Below, one piece after another: positions 35,255 through 45,168 of a stretch of 64,000 nt of DNA (its first letter is position 1; every line of letters starts with the position of its first letter). Origin of the DNA: Halobacillus alkaliphilus (GTDB taxonomy: Bacteria > Bacillota > Bacilli > Bacillales > Halobacillaceae); assembly GCF_900113125.1 (NCBI RefSeq), contig NZ_FOOG01000017.1, positions 1-64,000 of the forward strand. The letters run 5' to 3'. Both the position numbers and the translations under genes were made by a program. Below the pieces are notes generated by a model, which saw only the letters and a program-made list of their open reading frames with translations, searched no databases and was not told the origin of the DNA.

Positions 35255-36553
35255 ATGAAAAAGAAAGCGGTTACATTATTTTTAGTAATTACATCGTTCG
35301 TTTTGGTTCTTGTTGGCTGCAGCGGCGGAGCGGATGAGGGAAGTGCCAGTCAGGACGGGAAAACAATTGAATTTATGCACTTATGGCCTGAAGGTAGTTC
35401 GGCTCAGCACCACAAAATTATAGAAGACATTGTGGCTGATTTTGAGAGTAATAATGAAGGTGTAAACGTCGAAGTTGAAGTGTTGAGTAATGAACAGTAC
35501 AAGGATAAGATGAAAGTTCTATCCACATCTAATGAATTACCGGATGTAGGGATGACGTGGGCAGCCGGATATCTGGAACCTTATGTGGAAGGGAATAAGT
35601 TTGCTTCGTTAAATGACGTTTTAGAGAGCGGACTGCAGGATTCCTTTGTGTCAGGAACAACAGAGGCCTATGCAATTGAGGACACGACGTATGGTCTGCC
35701 TCTTGAGTTGAACGTTGCTCCCATCTATTACAATGAGTCCATTTTTGAAGAAAACGGATTAGAAGTCCCGCAAACATATGAAGAGTTTAAACAAGTAGTT
35801 GCGACACTAGAAGAGAATGGAGTCGATCCAATTGCATTAGGTAACAAAGACCGCTGGACTGGTTCTCTATGGTATATGTACATGGCTGACCGCATCGGCG
35901 GACCAGAAGCATTATCGGAAGCTATTAATGGAAGCGGTTCCTTTGAAGACCCTGCGTTTGTAGAAGCAGCTGCTAAAATTCAAGAACTAACTGATATGAA
36001 TGCCTTTAATGCCGGTTTTAACGGTCTTTCGGATCAAGAAGCAAAAAGTATGTTTATGAGCGGCCAGGCAGCGATGTACATGATCGGCACGTGGGATCTG
36101 CCAAACTATACAACGAATGAAGATGTTCCGCAGGAGTTTAGAGACTCTGTCGGATACTTCAAATTCCCTACGGTTAATGGTCAGGGGGATCAAAGCAGCT
36201 TTGTAGGTGGTCCTGGTGTTGGTTTGTTTGTAGCTGAAAATTCTGATGTAAAAGCAGAAGCGAAAGATTTTGTTTCATTCTTTGTAGAGCAATGGGGTGA
36301 AAGATCGGTGCAAGATGCAGGGGTAATTCCGGCCACTAAAGTAGACGCCGAATCTATGGATCTTCCGCAAATGTACGTCGATGTCTTGAATGACTTAAAT
36401 AATGCCAGCAACATCACCTTGTTTGCAGACGTACAAATGAGCCCCGATGCAGCAGAAGTTCACCTAAATCAAATTCAAGCTTTATTCGGCGGTGAAATCA
36501 CCCCAGAAGAATTCGCCGAAGCTCACCAGGAAGCTATGACAAGCGAAGAATAG
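35255..36553 (+). CDS. Sugar ABC transporter substrate-binding lipoprotein
   Basis: This 432-residue extracytoplasmic solute receptor (family 1, CUT1) has a type II signal peptide with lipobox LVGC (C22). The ligand-binding lobes start IEFMHLWPEGSSAQHHKIIEDIVADFE. Position next to xylR and the xylosidase points to xylo-oligosaccharides. Two permease genes follow, but no ATPase gene, so a shared MsmX-type ATPase is likely. Confidence 0.88.
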   Translation: MKKKAVTLFLVITSFVLVLVGCSGGADEGSASQDGKTIEFMHLWPEGSSAQHHKIIEDIVADFESNNEGVNVEVEVLSNEQYKDKMKVLSTSNELPDVGMTWAAGYLEPYVEGNKFASLNDVLESGLQDSFVSGTTEAYAIEDTTYGLPLELNVAPIYYNESIFEENGLEVPQTYEEFKQVVATLEENGVDPIALGNKDRWTGSLWYMYMADRIGGPEALSEAINGSGSFEDPAFVEAAAKIQELTDMNAFNAGFNGLSDQEAKSMFMSGQAAMYMIGTWDLPNYTTNEDVPQEFRDSVGYFKFPTVNGQGDQSSFVGGPGVGLFVAENSDVKAEAKDFVSFFVEQWGERSVQDAGVIPATKVDAESMDLPQMYVDVLNDLNNASNITLFADVQMSPDAAEVHLNQIQALFGGEITPEEFAEAHQEAMTSEE

Positions 36554-36584
36554 AAAGATAGATAACAAGATGACTAGTTAATTT

Positions 36585-36620
36585 AGAAAAGGAGATGCCG
36601 TCTCTCGGAACTCCTTTTCT
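36585..36620 (+). terminator. Intra-operon stem-loop after binding-protein gene
   Basis: AGAAAAGGAG and CTCCTTTTCT form a 10-bp stem between the receptor gene and the first permease gene. It lacks a T-run. Such hairpins commonly protect the receptor mRNA, giving more receptor than permease. Confidence 0.5.
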
Positions 36621-36641
36621 ACCCCACCAGGGGAGGAGGTA

Positions 36642-37526
36642 ATGTCAGTGAATAAAGTAATGTCCAACAAATGGATGATCGCCTTCTATGTATTGCCAGC
36701 CTTAATCCTTGTCGGGATCCTTATTTTTATACCGTTAGGGTTATCGGCCTATTATGGGCTGATGGATTGGAACGGCATTGGCGAGATGGAATTTATCGGA
36801 ATGGAAAATTATATAAATGCGGTTCAGGATATGAAATTCTGGGATAGTGCGTTTCATTCATTTCTATTAGCTTTTTTCTCAACATTAAGCTTAATCGTGT
36901 ATTTAGCTATATCTATGATTCTGGCATCCAAAATTAAAGGAGCCGATCTACTAAGAAAAATATATTTAATTCCCATGCTTTTGTCATCGGTGGCCATTGC
37001 CCAATTGTGGATCAAAGTCTTTAACCCGTCCAACGGGATATTGAACAAAATGCTGATGGGCTTAGGAGTGGAAAATCCACCGGCGTGGCTTGCGAATCCA
37101 GATATTGTCCTGTATGCAATTTTTATCCCGATTTTATGGCAGTACGCAGGTTTTTACATTTTGATTTACTATGCAGCTTTAAAAAATATCCCGGAATCGC
37201 TTATTGAAGCGGCTAAGATTGACGGGGCTACTCCTTTACAGATTGCCTACCGGATTAAACTTCCTCTGATTGCAGGGGTTGTAAAAGTTACTATCGTTCT
37301 TGCGATTGTAGGCTCATTAAAATACTTCGATCTGATCTACGTTATGACCGGAGGCGGACCGAATGGAGCCAGTGAAGTTATGGCGTCCTATATGTATAAA
37401 TTGGCCTTCAGTACCAATGACTTCGGCTATGGAAGTGCAATTGGTTTCTTGCTGCTTGTCATTACACTCATTGTCACAGTCATTGTTCGTAAATTAACTG
37501 CTGACAAAGAAGAACTTCAATACTAA
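36642..37526 (+). CDS. Sugar ABC transporter permease (MalF/LacF-type)
   Basis: This 294-residue membrane protein has six helices and the EAA loop ESLIEAAKIDGATPLQIAYRIKLP that contacts the ATPase. It is the first of two permease subunits of the CUT1 importer. GGGGAGGAGG precedes the start; the ATG at 36642 or the GTG six bases later could be used. Confidence 0.9.
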   Translation: MSVNKVMSNKWMIAFYVLPALILVGILIFIPLGLSAYYGLMDWNGIGEMEFIGMENYINAVQDMKFWDSAFHSFLLAFFSTLSLIVYLAISMILASKIKGADLLRKIYLIPMLLSSVAIAQLWIKVFNPSNGILNKMLMGLGVENPPAWLANPDIVLYAIFIPILWQYAGFYILIYYAALKNIPESLIEAAKIDGATPLQIAYRIKLPLIAGVVKVTIVLAIVGSLKYFDLIYVMTGGGPNGASEVMASYMYKLAFSTNDFGYGSAIGFLLLVITLIVTVIVRKLTADKEELQY

Positions 37527-37540
37527 AAGGAGGTTACCAC

Positions 37541-38362
37541 ATGAATCGCCTCGGCTATATCTTCCTTTATTTATGTTTAGGACTGGTAGCTGTATTTCAG
37601 ATTTTGCCGATTGTCTGGCTGTTCTTATTCTCGTTAAAAGGAAACCGTGAGATATTCGCTGGATCACCATTTGCGCTGCCGCAGGAATGGAAGTGGGAAA
37701 ATTACTTAACCGTATGGCAGGGTGGAATCGGCACCTATTTCTTTAACAGTATATGGATTACTGTAGTTGCGATCATACTTACCTCGCTGCTTGCGAGTAT
37801 GGCAACATTCGCGATCACAAGAATGCAGTGGAAGCTCAGCAGTTTAGTACTTGGATTATTTATGGTCGGACTTATGATTCCTATTCATTCCGCCATTATT
37901 CCACTGTTCAATATGTTTTTAAATGTGAACTTGATAGATAACCCATGGTCCATAGTCATCACCTATACGGCATACAACCTGCCAATTACTATGATGATTC
38001 TTCTAGGGTTTTACTATACATTACCGCGTGAAATTGAAGAAGCTGCTATCATCGATGGATGCTCGATTCACCGGCTGTTTTTCCGAATTATCCTGCCGAT
38101 GACGACACCGGTATTATCCACCATTGTCATCATCAACATGATTTACAACTGGAACGAGTTTGTGTTTGTGAATACCTTCATCAGTTCTGACCAGTATAAG
38201 ACCCTGACCGTAGGAATCCAGAACTTTATCGGCCAGTATATGACCGACTGGGGAGCGATTGGAGCTACCTTGATCATTAGTCTTCTGCCGATTCTATTAG
38301 CCTTTATTTTCTTCAGTAACAAAGTAGTAGAGGGCATTTCATCCAGTGCCGTTAAAGGGTAA
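37541..38362 (+). CDS. Sugar ABC transporter permease (MalG/LacG-type)
   Basis: This 273-residue membrane protein has six helices and EAA loop EIEEAAIIDGCSIHRLFFRIILP. It is the second permease of the importer, 14 bp after the first, with AAAGGAGG upstream. No ATPase gene follows, as in other Bacillus CUT1 systems served by MsmX. Confidence 0.9.
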   Translation: MNRLGYIFLYLCLGLVAVFQILPIVWLFLFSLKGNREIFAGSPFALPQEWKWENYLTVWQGGIGTYFFNSIWITVVAIILTSLLASMATFAITRMQWKLSSLVLGLFMVGLMIPIHSAIIPLFNMFLNVNLIDNPWSIVITYTAYNLPITMMILLGFYYTLPREIEEAAIIDGCSIHRLFFRIILPMTTPVLSTIVIINMIYNWNEFVFVNTFISSDQYKTLTVGIQNFIGQYMTDWGAIGATLIISLLPILLAFIFFSNKVVEGISSSAVKG

Positions 38363-38364
38363 AT

Positions 38365-38394
38365 AAAAAAGCCCCATCTGCTGGTGAGATGAGG
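38365..38394. terminator. Terminator between importer and YesL-like gene
   Basis: GCCCCATCT...AGATGAGGC stem. On the minus strand it is followed by TTTTTTATTT, so it mainly ends the leftward gene. Confidence 0.75.
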
Positions 38395-38404
38395 CCGAAG
38401 CTGA

Positions 38405-39019
38405 TCAAGATGCTTTTTGACGGTCAATCCTGCGAAAAGCATGCAGGCTGAGCCACATGGTGATAAAAGTATAAAGGCTTCCGCCGAATAGGAAAGCAAG
38501 GGCGGGAAGCGACCGGAACACTAGCATAAGTGAAGCCAGACTCACCAGAATAAGAAAGCTTTGTACTGGGCTGATCAGCATAATTAGAAAGGTATTTTTC
38601 AAGATGGCTGGAATCTTGAGGTCGTAATGTACGAACACGGGAAACAAGTAAAACAAGAATAATAGAAACAGTAACATGAAAGCAAATAAGGGAACATAGG
38701 TCCAGGTTACGTCTCCGGATATTGTCCGGATATAGTAGATATCCACGCTGATAAGTAGAAGCAGCCCCAGCACGACTAGACCTAAGCGATTACTTTTCCA
38801 AAACTCATCTTTAAAATATACCCAAAATGTAGAAAAAAGATTTCGATCCGTTTTCCCGTTTAACCAGTCTCTTACGATGGCAAACATCGCAGAGGTTGAA
38901 GGGAAAAGCCCAAAAACAACGGCTCCTGCCACTGTAAACAAAATCCACAAGAGGTGGAGATAGGCAAGCCGGCTAATCCAAACCATGATTCGGTAAAGTG
39001 CGCCGCTGAATAAATTCAT
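38405..39019 (-). CDS. YesL-family (DUF624) membrane protein
   Basis: This 204-residue protein has about five hydrophobic segments and the DUF624 opening (MNLFSGALYRIMVWISRLAYLHLLWILFTVAG, with GLFPSTSAMFAIVRDWL). YesL proteins nearly always sit beside CUT1 sugar importers in Firmicutes, as here, but their role is unknown. Confidence 0.82.
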   Translation of the reverse strand: MNLFSGALYRIMVWISRLAYLHLLWILFTVAGAVVFGLFPSTSAMFAIVRDWLNGKTDRNLFSTFWVYFKDEFWKSNRLGLVVLGLLLLISVDIYYIRTISGDVTWTYVPLFAFMLLFLLFLFYLFPVFVHYDLKIPAILKNTFLIMLISPVQSFLILVSLASLMLVFRSLPALAFLFGGSLYTFITMWLSLHAFRRIDRQKAS

Positions 39020-39147
39020 AATAGACCCTCCGGAAATAGTTTTAGGAGATATGTCTCATTATACAAAAAGAAATAGTGGCGTAAAGGAAAAATGTTTGAA
39101 TAAAACCAAAAATAATAATGGTTTATTATCTTTAGGAGGTTATTTAA

Positions 39148-40476
39148 ATGGCTTATTTTAACAATATCGATAAAATTAAATACGAAGGTTCTGAATCCAC
39201 AAATCCATACGCATTTAAGTTCTACAATCCGGAAGAAACGATTAACGGGCAGACGATGGAGGAATATCTTCGATTCGGGGTGGCTTACTGGCACACATTT
39301 ACGGAAGATCTATCCGATCCATTTGGTGTAGGTACCGCACAGCGTACGTGGGATCGATATGAAGGGATGGACCTTGCGAAGGCAAGAGTAGAAGCGGCTT
39401 TTGAATTCTTTGAAAAACTGAATGTTCCTTACTTCTGCTTCCACGATGTCGATATTGCTCCAGAAGGAAACAGCTTACGTGAGTCGAACGAGAACCTCGA
39501 CACGATTGTCAGGATGATCAAGGATTATATGAAAGACAGTAAAACGAAGCTGCTATGGAATACGGTAAACAATTTCACCCACCCGCGCTTTGTTCATGGT
39601 GCAGCTTCATCCAGTGAAGCGGATGTATTTGCGTATGCTGCTGCAAAAGTGAAGAAGGGACTTGAGGTCGGAAAAGAGCTCGGTTCAGAAAACTATGTAT
39701 TCTGGGGCGGACGCGAAGGTTATGAAACGCTTTTGAATACCGATATGAAACTGGAACTTGATAACCTAGGCCGCTTCTATCATATGGCGGTGAACTATGC
39801 GAAGGAGATCGGATTCGATGCCCAGTTCTTAATTGAGCCGAAGCCAAAAGAGCCGACGACGCATCAGTACGATTTCGATGTAGCTTCAGGTTATGCATTT
39901 TTGCAAAAATATGATCTTCAGGATCACTTTAAATTCAATATTGAAGCTAACCACGCCACACTTGCCGGGCACACGTTCGAGCATGAACTGCACTATGCCC
40001 GCATCAACAATGTACTGGGATCGGTGGACGCCAACCAAGGCCATCCGCTGCTAGGATGGGATACGGATGAATTCCCAACTGACCTTTACTCTACGACACT
40101 TGCTATGTATGAAATTATTAAAAATGGCGGATTAGGACGCGGAGGGTTGAACTTTGATGCGAAGGTCCGACGGGGCTCCTTTAAGCCGGAAGATTTATTC
40201 CACGCTCACATTGCTGGGATGGACAGCTTTGCGGTCGGCTTAAAAGTTGCGCAGAGACTGCTTGAAGACGGAGTGCTCGAAAATATTGTCGAGGATCGCT
40301 ACAGCAGCTATAAAGAGGGAATTGGCAAGGACATAGTAAATGGTACGACTAATTTCCATAAGCTTGAGCAGCATGCTCTTGGATTGGAAGGTATCTCTCA
40401 GCCATCCGGCCGCCTGGAAAATATTAAAGCCATCATTAACCAATACCTGCTGAAAACTTTTGCAGGAGAGAAGTAA
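39148..40476 (+). CDS. xylA: Xylose isomerase XylA
   Basis: XylA converts D-xylose to D-xylulose in the cytoplasm. It has 442 residues. The catalytic H99 and D102 lie in [25 protein letters not shown], the metal ligands in [16 protein letters not shown] and [15 protein letters not shown], and [20 protein letters not shown] are all present. TTAGGAGG lies upstream. xylB follows after 2 bp. The gap before xylA contains TGTTTGAATAAAACCA, a weak inverted repeat that might be an operator. Confidence 0.96.
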   Translation: MAYFNNIDKIKYEGSESTNPYAFKFYNPEETINGQTMEEYLRFGVAYWHTFTEDLSDPFGVGTAQRTWDRYEGMDLAKARVEAAFEFFEKLNVPYFCFHDVDIAPEGNSLRESNENLDTIVRMIKDYMKDSKTKLLWNTVNNFTHPRFVHGAASSSEADVFAYAAAKVKKGLEVGKELGSENYVFWGGREGYETLLNTDMKLELDNLGRFYHMAVNYAKEIGFDAQFLIEPKPKEPTTHQYDFDVASGYAFLQKYDLQDHFKFNIEANHATLAGHTFEHELHYARINNVLGSVDANQGHPLLGWDTDEFPTDLYSTTLAMYEIIKNGGLGRGGLNFDAKVRRGSFKPEDLFHAHIAGMDSFAVGLKVAQRLLEDGVLENIVEDRYSSYKEGIGKDIVNGTTNFHKLEQHALGLEGISQPSGRLENIKAIINQYLLKTFAGEK

Positions 40477-40478
40477 AT

Positions 40479-41978
40479 ATGTCTCATGTCATTGGAATTG
40501 ATCTTGGAACAAGTGCAGTTAAGCTATTACTGATGGACCGCGGCGGCAGGATTGTTCAAGAAGTCTCAAAGACGTATCCATTGATTCAGGAAAGCCATGG
40601 ATATAGTGAACAGGAACCGCATGTCTGGGTAGAACAGACCGTAGCAGGGCTGTCTGAAATGATGAACCATTTCCCGGGCAATGCTGAAAATATTGAAGGC
40701 ATCAGCTTTTCCGGACAAATGCATGGACTTGTGCTGCTGGATGACAACAACGAAGTGCTGCGTAATGCGATTCTGTGGAACGATACGCGCACGACTGCAC
40801 AGTGTCAGGAAATTTATGATGTCATTGGAAATGAACGTCTGCTTGAGATTACGCAGAATCCAGCTTTGGAAGGCTTCACTCTTCCTAAACTGATGTGGGT
40901 AAAAGAGCATGAGCCGAATATCTACTCAAAAGCTAAAACGTTTCTCCTGCCAAAGGATTATCTGCGTTACAAGCTGACAGGAGAACTGCATATGGATTAT
41001 TCAGATGCTTCAGGTACTCTCCTGCTTGATATTCATACAAACAACTGGAGCGAAGACATTTGCCAGGCATTAGGGATTGATTCCAATCTTTGCCCGCCGC
41101 TCATTGGTTCTTATGAACAGACGGGAACGGTACTGCCTGAAATGGCAAGCATTACAGGTCTTTCACCTTCCACAAGGGTGTTTGCCGGAGGAGCGGACAA
41201 TGCGTGCGGAGCCATTGGATCCGGCATTTTAGAAGAAGGAAAAACCTTGTGCAGTATAGGTACTTCGGGAGTAGTGCTCTCTTATGAATCCAGTCATGAC
41301 AAAGAGTTTGGCGGCAAGGTTCATTACTTTAACCACGGCGCTCCGGATGCTTACTACACGATGGGCGTAACGCTTGCTGCAGGTTACAGTCTCAGCTGGT
41401 TTAAAGAAGTATTTGCGGCAGAAGAATCCTTCCAAGATCTTGTAGCGGAAGTGGACTCCGTGCAGCCTGGAGCTAATGGATTGTTGTTTACCCCATATAT
41501 TTCCGGGGAGCGAACGCCGCATGCAGACGCATCGATTCGTGCAAGCTTTATTGGAATGGACAGTTCTCACCAGCGAAAGGATTTCGTTCGCGCGGTCATG
41601 GAGGGGATTACCTTTTCCCTCCATGAGTCTATCAACTTATTCCGTAATAGTGGAAAAACGATTGATACGATTGTTTCTACCGGAGGCGGTACGAAAAATG
41701 AACACTGGCTGCAAATGCAGGCGGATATATTTAACGCGGACATCGTGAAGCTATCGAGTGAACAAGGTCCGGGAGTCGGGGCTGCCATGCTTGCTGCTTA
41801 CGGCTGCGGCTGGTTCGATTCCCTGAAGCAATGTGCGGATGAATTTTTGCAAATTGAGAAGACCTATTCACCGAATGAAGAAAATGTCCAAATTTATGAG
41901 GAACTTTTTGGAATTTATCAGCATGTTTATGAGCAAACAAGGGAACTAAATACACAATTGCTCCCTTATCGAAAGTAA
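40479..41978 (+). CDS. xylB: Xylulokinase XylB
   Basis: XylB phosphorylates D-xylulose for entry into the pentose phosphate pathway. It has 499 residues of the FGGY kinase family: GIDLGTSAVKLLLMD at the N-terminus, SFSGQMHGLVLLD with the substrate site, and the second ATPase lobe GANGLLFTPYISGERTPHAD and STGGGTKNEHWLQMQADIF. It is co-transcribed with xylA. Confidence 0.95.
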   Translation: MSHVIGIDLGTSAVKLLLMDRGGRIVQEVSKTYPLIQESHGYSEQEPHVWVEQTVAGLSEMMNHFPGNAENIEGISFSGQMHGLVLLDDNNEVLRNAILWNDTRTTAQCQEIYDVIGNERLLEITQNPALEGFTLPKLMWVKEHEPNIYSKAKTFLLPKDYLRYKLTGELHMDYSDASGTLLLDIHTNNWSEDICQALGIDSNLCPPLIGSYEQTGTVLPEMASITGLSPSTRVFAGGADNACGAIGSGILEEGKTLCSIGTSGVVLSYESSHDKEFGGKVHYFNHGAPDAYYTMGVTLAAGYSLSWFKEVFAAEESFQDLVAEVDSVQPGANGLLFTPYISGERTPHADASIRASFIGMDSSHQRKDFVRAVMEGITFSLHESINLFRNSGKTIDTIVSTGGGTKNEHWLQMQADIFNADIVKLSSEQGPGVGAAMLAAYGCGWFDSLKQCADEFLQIEKTYSPNEENVQIYEELFGIYQHVYEQTRELNTQLLPYRK

Positions 41979-41991
41979 AAGGGGGGAGAGT

Positions 41992-42025
41992 AAGGCTGTC
42001 TGCTTAAGGGCCAGCCTTTCTTATT
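41992..42025 (+). terminator. Stem-loop after xylB
   Basis: AAGGCTG...CAGCCTT stem followed by TCTTATTATTT. It is a moderate terminator between xylB and the reductase gene. Confidence 0.5.
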
Positions 42026-42046
42026 ATTTACGAAAGGCGGTTATTT

Positions 42047-43030
42047 ATGAAATACAATCGTTTAGGGAATACAGACCTTGAAATCAGTGAACTGAGTTTT
42101 GGAACATGGGCGATTGGCGGTGCCTGGGGAGAAACGAACGATGAAGATGCGCTTGCGGCACTCGAGACCGCCATGGAAAGCGGAGTTAATTTTTTTGATA
42201 CAGCGGACGTATATGGCATGGGGCATAGCGAAGAGCTGCTTGCCCAGGCAACCAAAGGAAAAGAGAAGGAGATCTATATTGCGACGAAGTTCGGACGGCA
42301 GGGAGACTTTGCCGACCCAGCGAACTATTCACCGGAGCAGGTAAGACAGTATGCGGAGGACAGTCTTAAGAGGCTTAATCGTGATCAGATCGATTTGTAT
42401 CAGATCCACTGTCCAACTTTTGAAATTATCAAGGATGGCTCTGTATTTGAAGTGTTGGAGGATTTAAAATCAGAAGGAAAAATCCGCTACTATGGGGTTA
42501 GCGTCGAGACGGTAGAGGAAGGGTTATATGTGCTTGAGCACACCAATGCCAGTTCTCTGCAGATTATCTTCAACATTTTCAGGCAGAAGCCGCTTGATGA
42601 ATTGATTCCAAAAGCACGTGAAAAGCAGGTAGGGATTCTGGCACGCGTACCGCTCGCAAGTGGTCTTCTGACAGGGAAGTTCAATAAACAGCATGTCTTT
42701 GAAGAAGATGACCATCGTAACTTTAACCAAAACGGGGAAGCGTTCAATGTCGGTGAGACCTTTGCTGGGCTTGAATTCTCGAAAGGGGTAGAATTGAGCG
42801 AGGAGCTTCAGTGGATGATCAAAGGCCGCGGGAATATGAGCCGAGCGGCGCTGAAGTGGATTATGCAGCAGGACGGAATTACAAGTGTCATTCCAGGCTT
42901 CCGTAATGTGAGTCAAGTAGAGGATAACCTGAAGGCGCTTGAAGCGAGGGACTTTTCGAACGAAGAGCTGCAGCAATTAAAAGAGTTTTATAACGAGCAG
43001 GTGCACGATCATATTCGAGGAGTTTACTAA
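42047..43030 (+). CDS. Aldo/keto reductase
   Basis: This 327-residue NAD(P)H-dependent aldo/keto reductase has the AKR tetrad: D and Y in FFDTADVYGMGHSEELL, K in IATKFGRQGD, and H in LYQIHCPTFEII. It is close to the YhdN/general stress protein 69 group. Location after xylB suggests work on a pentose or related aldehyde, but this is only inferred. GAAAGGCGG lies upstream. Confidence 0.85.
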   Translation: MKYNRLGNTDLEISELSFGTWAIGGAWGETNDEDALAALETAMESGVNFFDTADVYGMGHSEELLAQATKGKEKEIYIATKFGRQGDFADPANYSPEQVRQYAEDSLKRLNRDQIDLYQIHCPTFEIIKDGSVFEVLEDLKSEGKIRYYGVSVETVEEGLYVLEHTNASSLQIIFNIFRQKPLDELIPKAREKQVGILARVPLASGLLTGKFNKQHVFEEDDHRNFNQNGEAFNVGETFAGLEFSKGVELSEELQWMIKGRGNMSRAALKWIMQQDGITSVIPGFRNVSQVEDNLKALEARDFSNEELQQLKEFYNEQVHDHIRGVY

Positions 43031-43084
43031 TAACGAGGCACTGTTAAAACTCAGTGCTGTTGTTACAGTAAAGCTACCGATACT

Positions 43085-43610
43085 GTAAGAGTCAGTTTCA
43101 AGATACTGGGTTACTAGGAAGGTCCTCTGGGGGACGATTCGCTTTCCGCGGGCATGTGGTGAGCTTCCTCGGGCTTACCAGCCCTGCGGGATCTCCCCGA
43201 TCATGTTCATCCCGCAGGAGTCTTCATCGTCCCCCTCCGGACCTTGCGAAGTAAAGGAACTCGAAATCATGTTTGAAACGCCCTGGGTTATGGGGGAGGG
43301 AAAGCTTTTACAACGAGCATGTCCACGTGGCTGCATCCTGCTATAAAAGCATTTGAAGCTGATCCACCACTCCTTTCGCTTATAGAAAGGTCCGTTCACT
43401 TTTCAACCATAAGGTGGCGAAGGAAACGACGAGACTCCCACGGGAGAAGGAACTAGGCGAGACCCCACAGGGAGCGACCGAGGAGGCTTGCCAGTTCCCC
43501 CGTAGGAAAGCGAGTTGTTTCCGTAGCCGGCCTCATCGTTTTTTTGACAACGGACCCGAGTTATCTCGATATCGAGTCTTAAAGTATATGGCCCGATAGT
43601 TTAATATTCT
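43085..43610. repeat. Palindromic repeat locus 5 (two modules)
   Basis: It opens with AAGAGTCAGTTTCAAGATAC. The first module (about 43120-43250) runs AAGGTCCTCTGGGGGACGAT to TCGTCCCCCTCCGGACCTT. The second, inverted module (about 43388-43555) runs AAAGGTCCGTTC to AACGGACCC, with ACGAGACTCCCACGGGAGAAGG inside. It ends TTATCTCGATATCGAGTCTTAA. No gene is supported within. Confidence 0.85.
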
Positions 43611-43642
43611 TCTGAAAACATTAACTTTTAACAAACCCAATA

Positions 43643-43678
43643 AACAAGCCAAGAGGGAGACCTCCTGGCTTGTTTTTA
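43643..43678. terminator. Bidirectional terminator
   Basis: CAAGCCAAGAGG...CCTCCTGGCTTG stem followed by TTTTTATT. It ends the leftward mutarotase gene. Confidence 0.8.
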
Positions 43679-44701
43679 TTGGGTCTTAAATGAAAAAGTG
43701 GTGCGTTTGTGGTAAGGTTCATCCCCGTTTAAAACAATAGATGGGAATCCTTCATGATGAAGTGATGCCGGGGAACTTTGGGTTTCCATACATAAACCTA
43801 AATACTTTTCTGCAGATCTTTCTGCCAAAAGAAAGCTGTCATCTAGGTTGTTTGAGGTGTACATAACCATTCCTGGTTGATCGGTAGTAATATCGAGCGT
43901 CCGGCCGCTTGTTGGTTCTTCGACACGGACCTGTCCATCCTCCAGGATAAAATAATGATCAAAGCCGTCTTTAGCGACTTTGTTCTGAGGGTGAGGAGTC
44001 ACAATCCCTTCCACCAGGTCTTTTCCTTCCCGGAAATCAAAAGGGGTATCGTTGACGTCCAGCCATTTTCCGGTAGGAATCAGCTTATCGTCCAATTCGA
44101 CAAATCGCGGACTGTTGAAAGTAAGGTGATGATTATGCAAGGTCCTTTTATAGTTCCCGCTTAAATTAAAGTAAGAGTGGTTGGTTAATGTCAGGACCGT
44201 TGTTTCATCGCTCTCAGCTTGATAATCCACCACTAATTCGTTTTCGTTCGTTAACGTATAAGTCACGGTGACGTCCAGATTGCCAGGGTATTCGTCTTCT
44301 TCTTTTGAAACATTCAAAGAGAGCGTCAGACCGACCTCGTCGTTACTTTCAAAAGGGGTGACCCCCCAGATCCTTTGGTGGAATCCATTCGGACCGCCAT
44401 GAAGGTGGTTAGAACCTTCATTAGCATCAAGCGAGTGCGTGTGCCCGTTAAGTGTAAAAGAAGCTCCCTCGATTCGTCCGGCCACTCGTCCGATTAGCGC
44501 ACCAAAATAATTAGGATCTTCTTTATAGTCTTCTAAATTTCTGTAGCCTAGTACAACGTTTTCTATCGTTCCGTTCTCGTCTGGTACGTGCAGCTCTGTA
44601 ATAATACCTCCGTAGTTTAGAACGCTGAGCTTCATGCCGTGATCATTCGTCAGGTCGTACTTTGTCCAGCTGTTGCTGACTTCTTTAGTCGTAATCTCCA
44701 T
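43676..44701 (-). CDS. galM: Aldose 1-epimerase (mutarotase)
   Basis: This 341-residue cytoplasmic enzyme interconverts alpha and beta anomers of aldoses, here probably xylose or its oligomers. Family segments are NVVLGYRNLEDY, NYFGALIGRVAGRI, ANEGSNHLHGGPNGFHQRIW with the substrate histidine, LTNHSYFNLSG, and GLCMETQSSPASLHH with the catalytic glutamate. The ATG at 44701 has CGGAGG about 10 bases before it; the longer frame to 44785 lacks one. Confidence 0.9.
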   Translation of the reverse strand: MEITTKEVSNSWTKYDLTNDHGMKLSVLNYGGIITELHVPDENGTIENVVLGYRNLEDYKEDPNYFGALIGRVAGRIEGASFTLNGHTHSLDANEGSNHLHGGPNGFHQRIWGVTPFESNDEVGLTLSLNVSKEEDEYPGNLDVTVTYTLTNENELVVDYQAESDETTVLTLTNHSYFNLSGNYKRTLHNHHLTFNSPRFVELDDKLIPTGKWLDVNDTPFDFREGKDLVEGIVTPHPQNKVAKDGFDHYFILEDGQVRVEEPTSGRTLDITTDQPGMVMYTSNNLDDSFLLAERSAEKYLGLCMETQSSPASLHHEGFPSIVLNGDEPYHKRTTFSFKTQ

Positions 44702-44895
44702 GTTGTATGTACCTCCGTTTAAAAAGCGAAGCAGAGTATCCGCATATTCTATAATTTCTATAGTCTTCTTTATCTTATCAAACATGAAAGTGTTATTTAC
44801 GTATTTCGCTAAATTGCATAAGATTTCTATAGAAATGGGTAAGTAATAAAGAAGCTAGAACCCTATGCTTTCACTCATGCTTTGAGTAGATCTTT

Positions 44896-45168
44896 CTACG
44901 GGGTATCTTGAATTTTATCGAGCATATGGTGAAAGGCTAAAGGATCTTCAAAATCGTCTGCTGTCCAATTTTCGTGAATCCATTGCTTTAATTCTTCCGG
45001 TGAGTTGAATACCTCTCCACTGGTATCTTCTTTCCGTATGGTATATCTACCGTTATCCGGGTCAATCGTAATAATACAGGGATAGGCGCCATTTTTTCCT
45101 CGCAGCGTGAATTCCAATGTGAGATCATCCTTTTTACGGGTTATTGTAACCTGGAAGACCATCTTCAT
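44896..45168 (-). CDS. Hypothetical 90-residue protein
   Basis: This acidic protein (FQVTITRKKDDLTLEFTLRGKNGAYPCIITIDPDNGRYTIRKEDTSGEVFNSPEELKQWIHENW) shows a clear alternating beta pattern then a helix, so it is probably genuine. I recognise no family. No strong ribosome site is visible, so the start is uncertain. Confidence 0.55.
   Translation of the reverse strand: MKMVFQVTITRKKDDLTLEFTLRGKNGAYPCIITIDPDNGRYTIRKEDTSGEVFNSPEELKQWIHENWTADDFEDPLAFHHMLDKIQDTP

Noticed and set aside
39060-39125. Full XylR operator before xylA
   Set aside because: Only a weak inverted repeat (TGTTTGAATAAAACCA) is visible, and it does not match the known xyl operator arms well enough to annotate.
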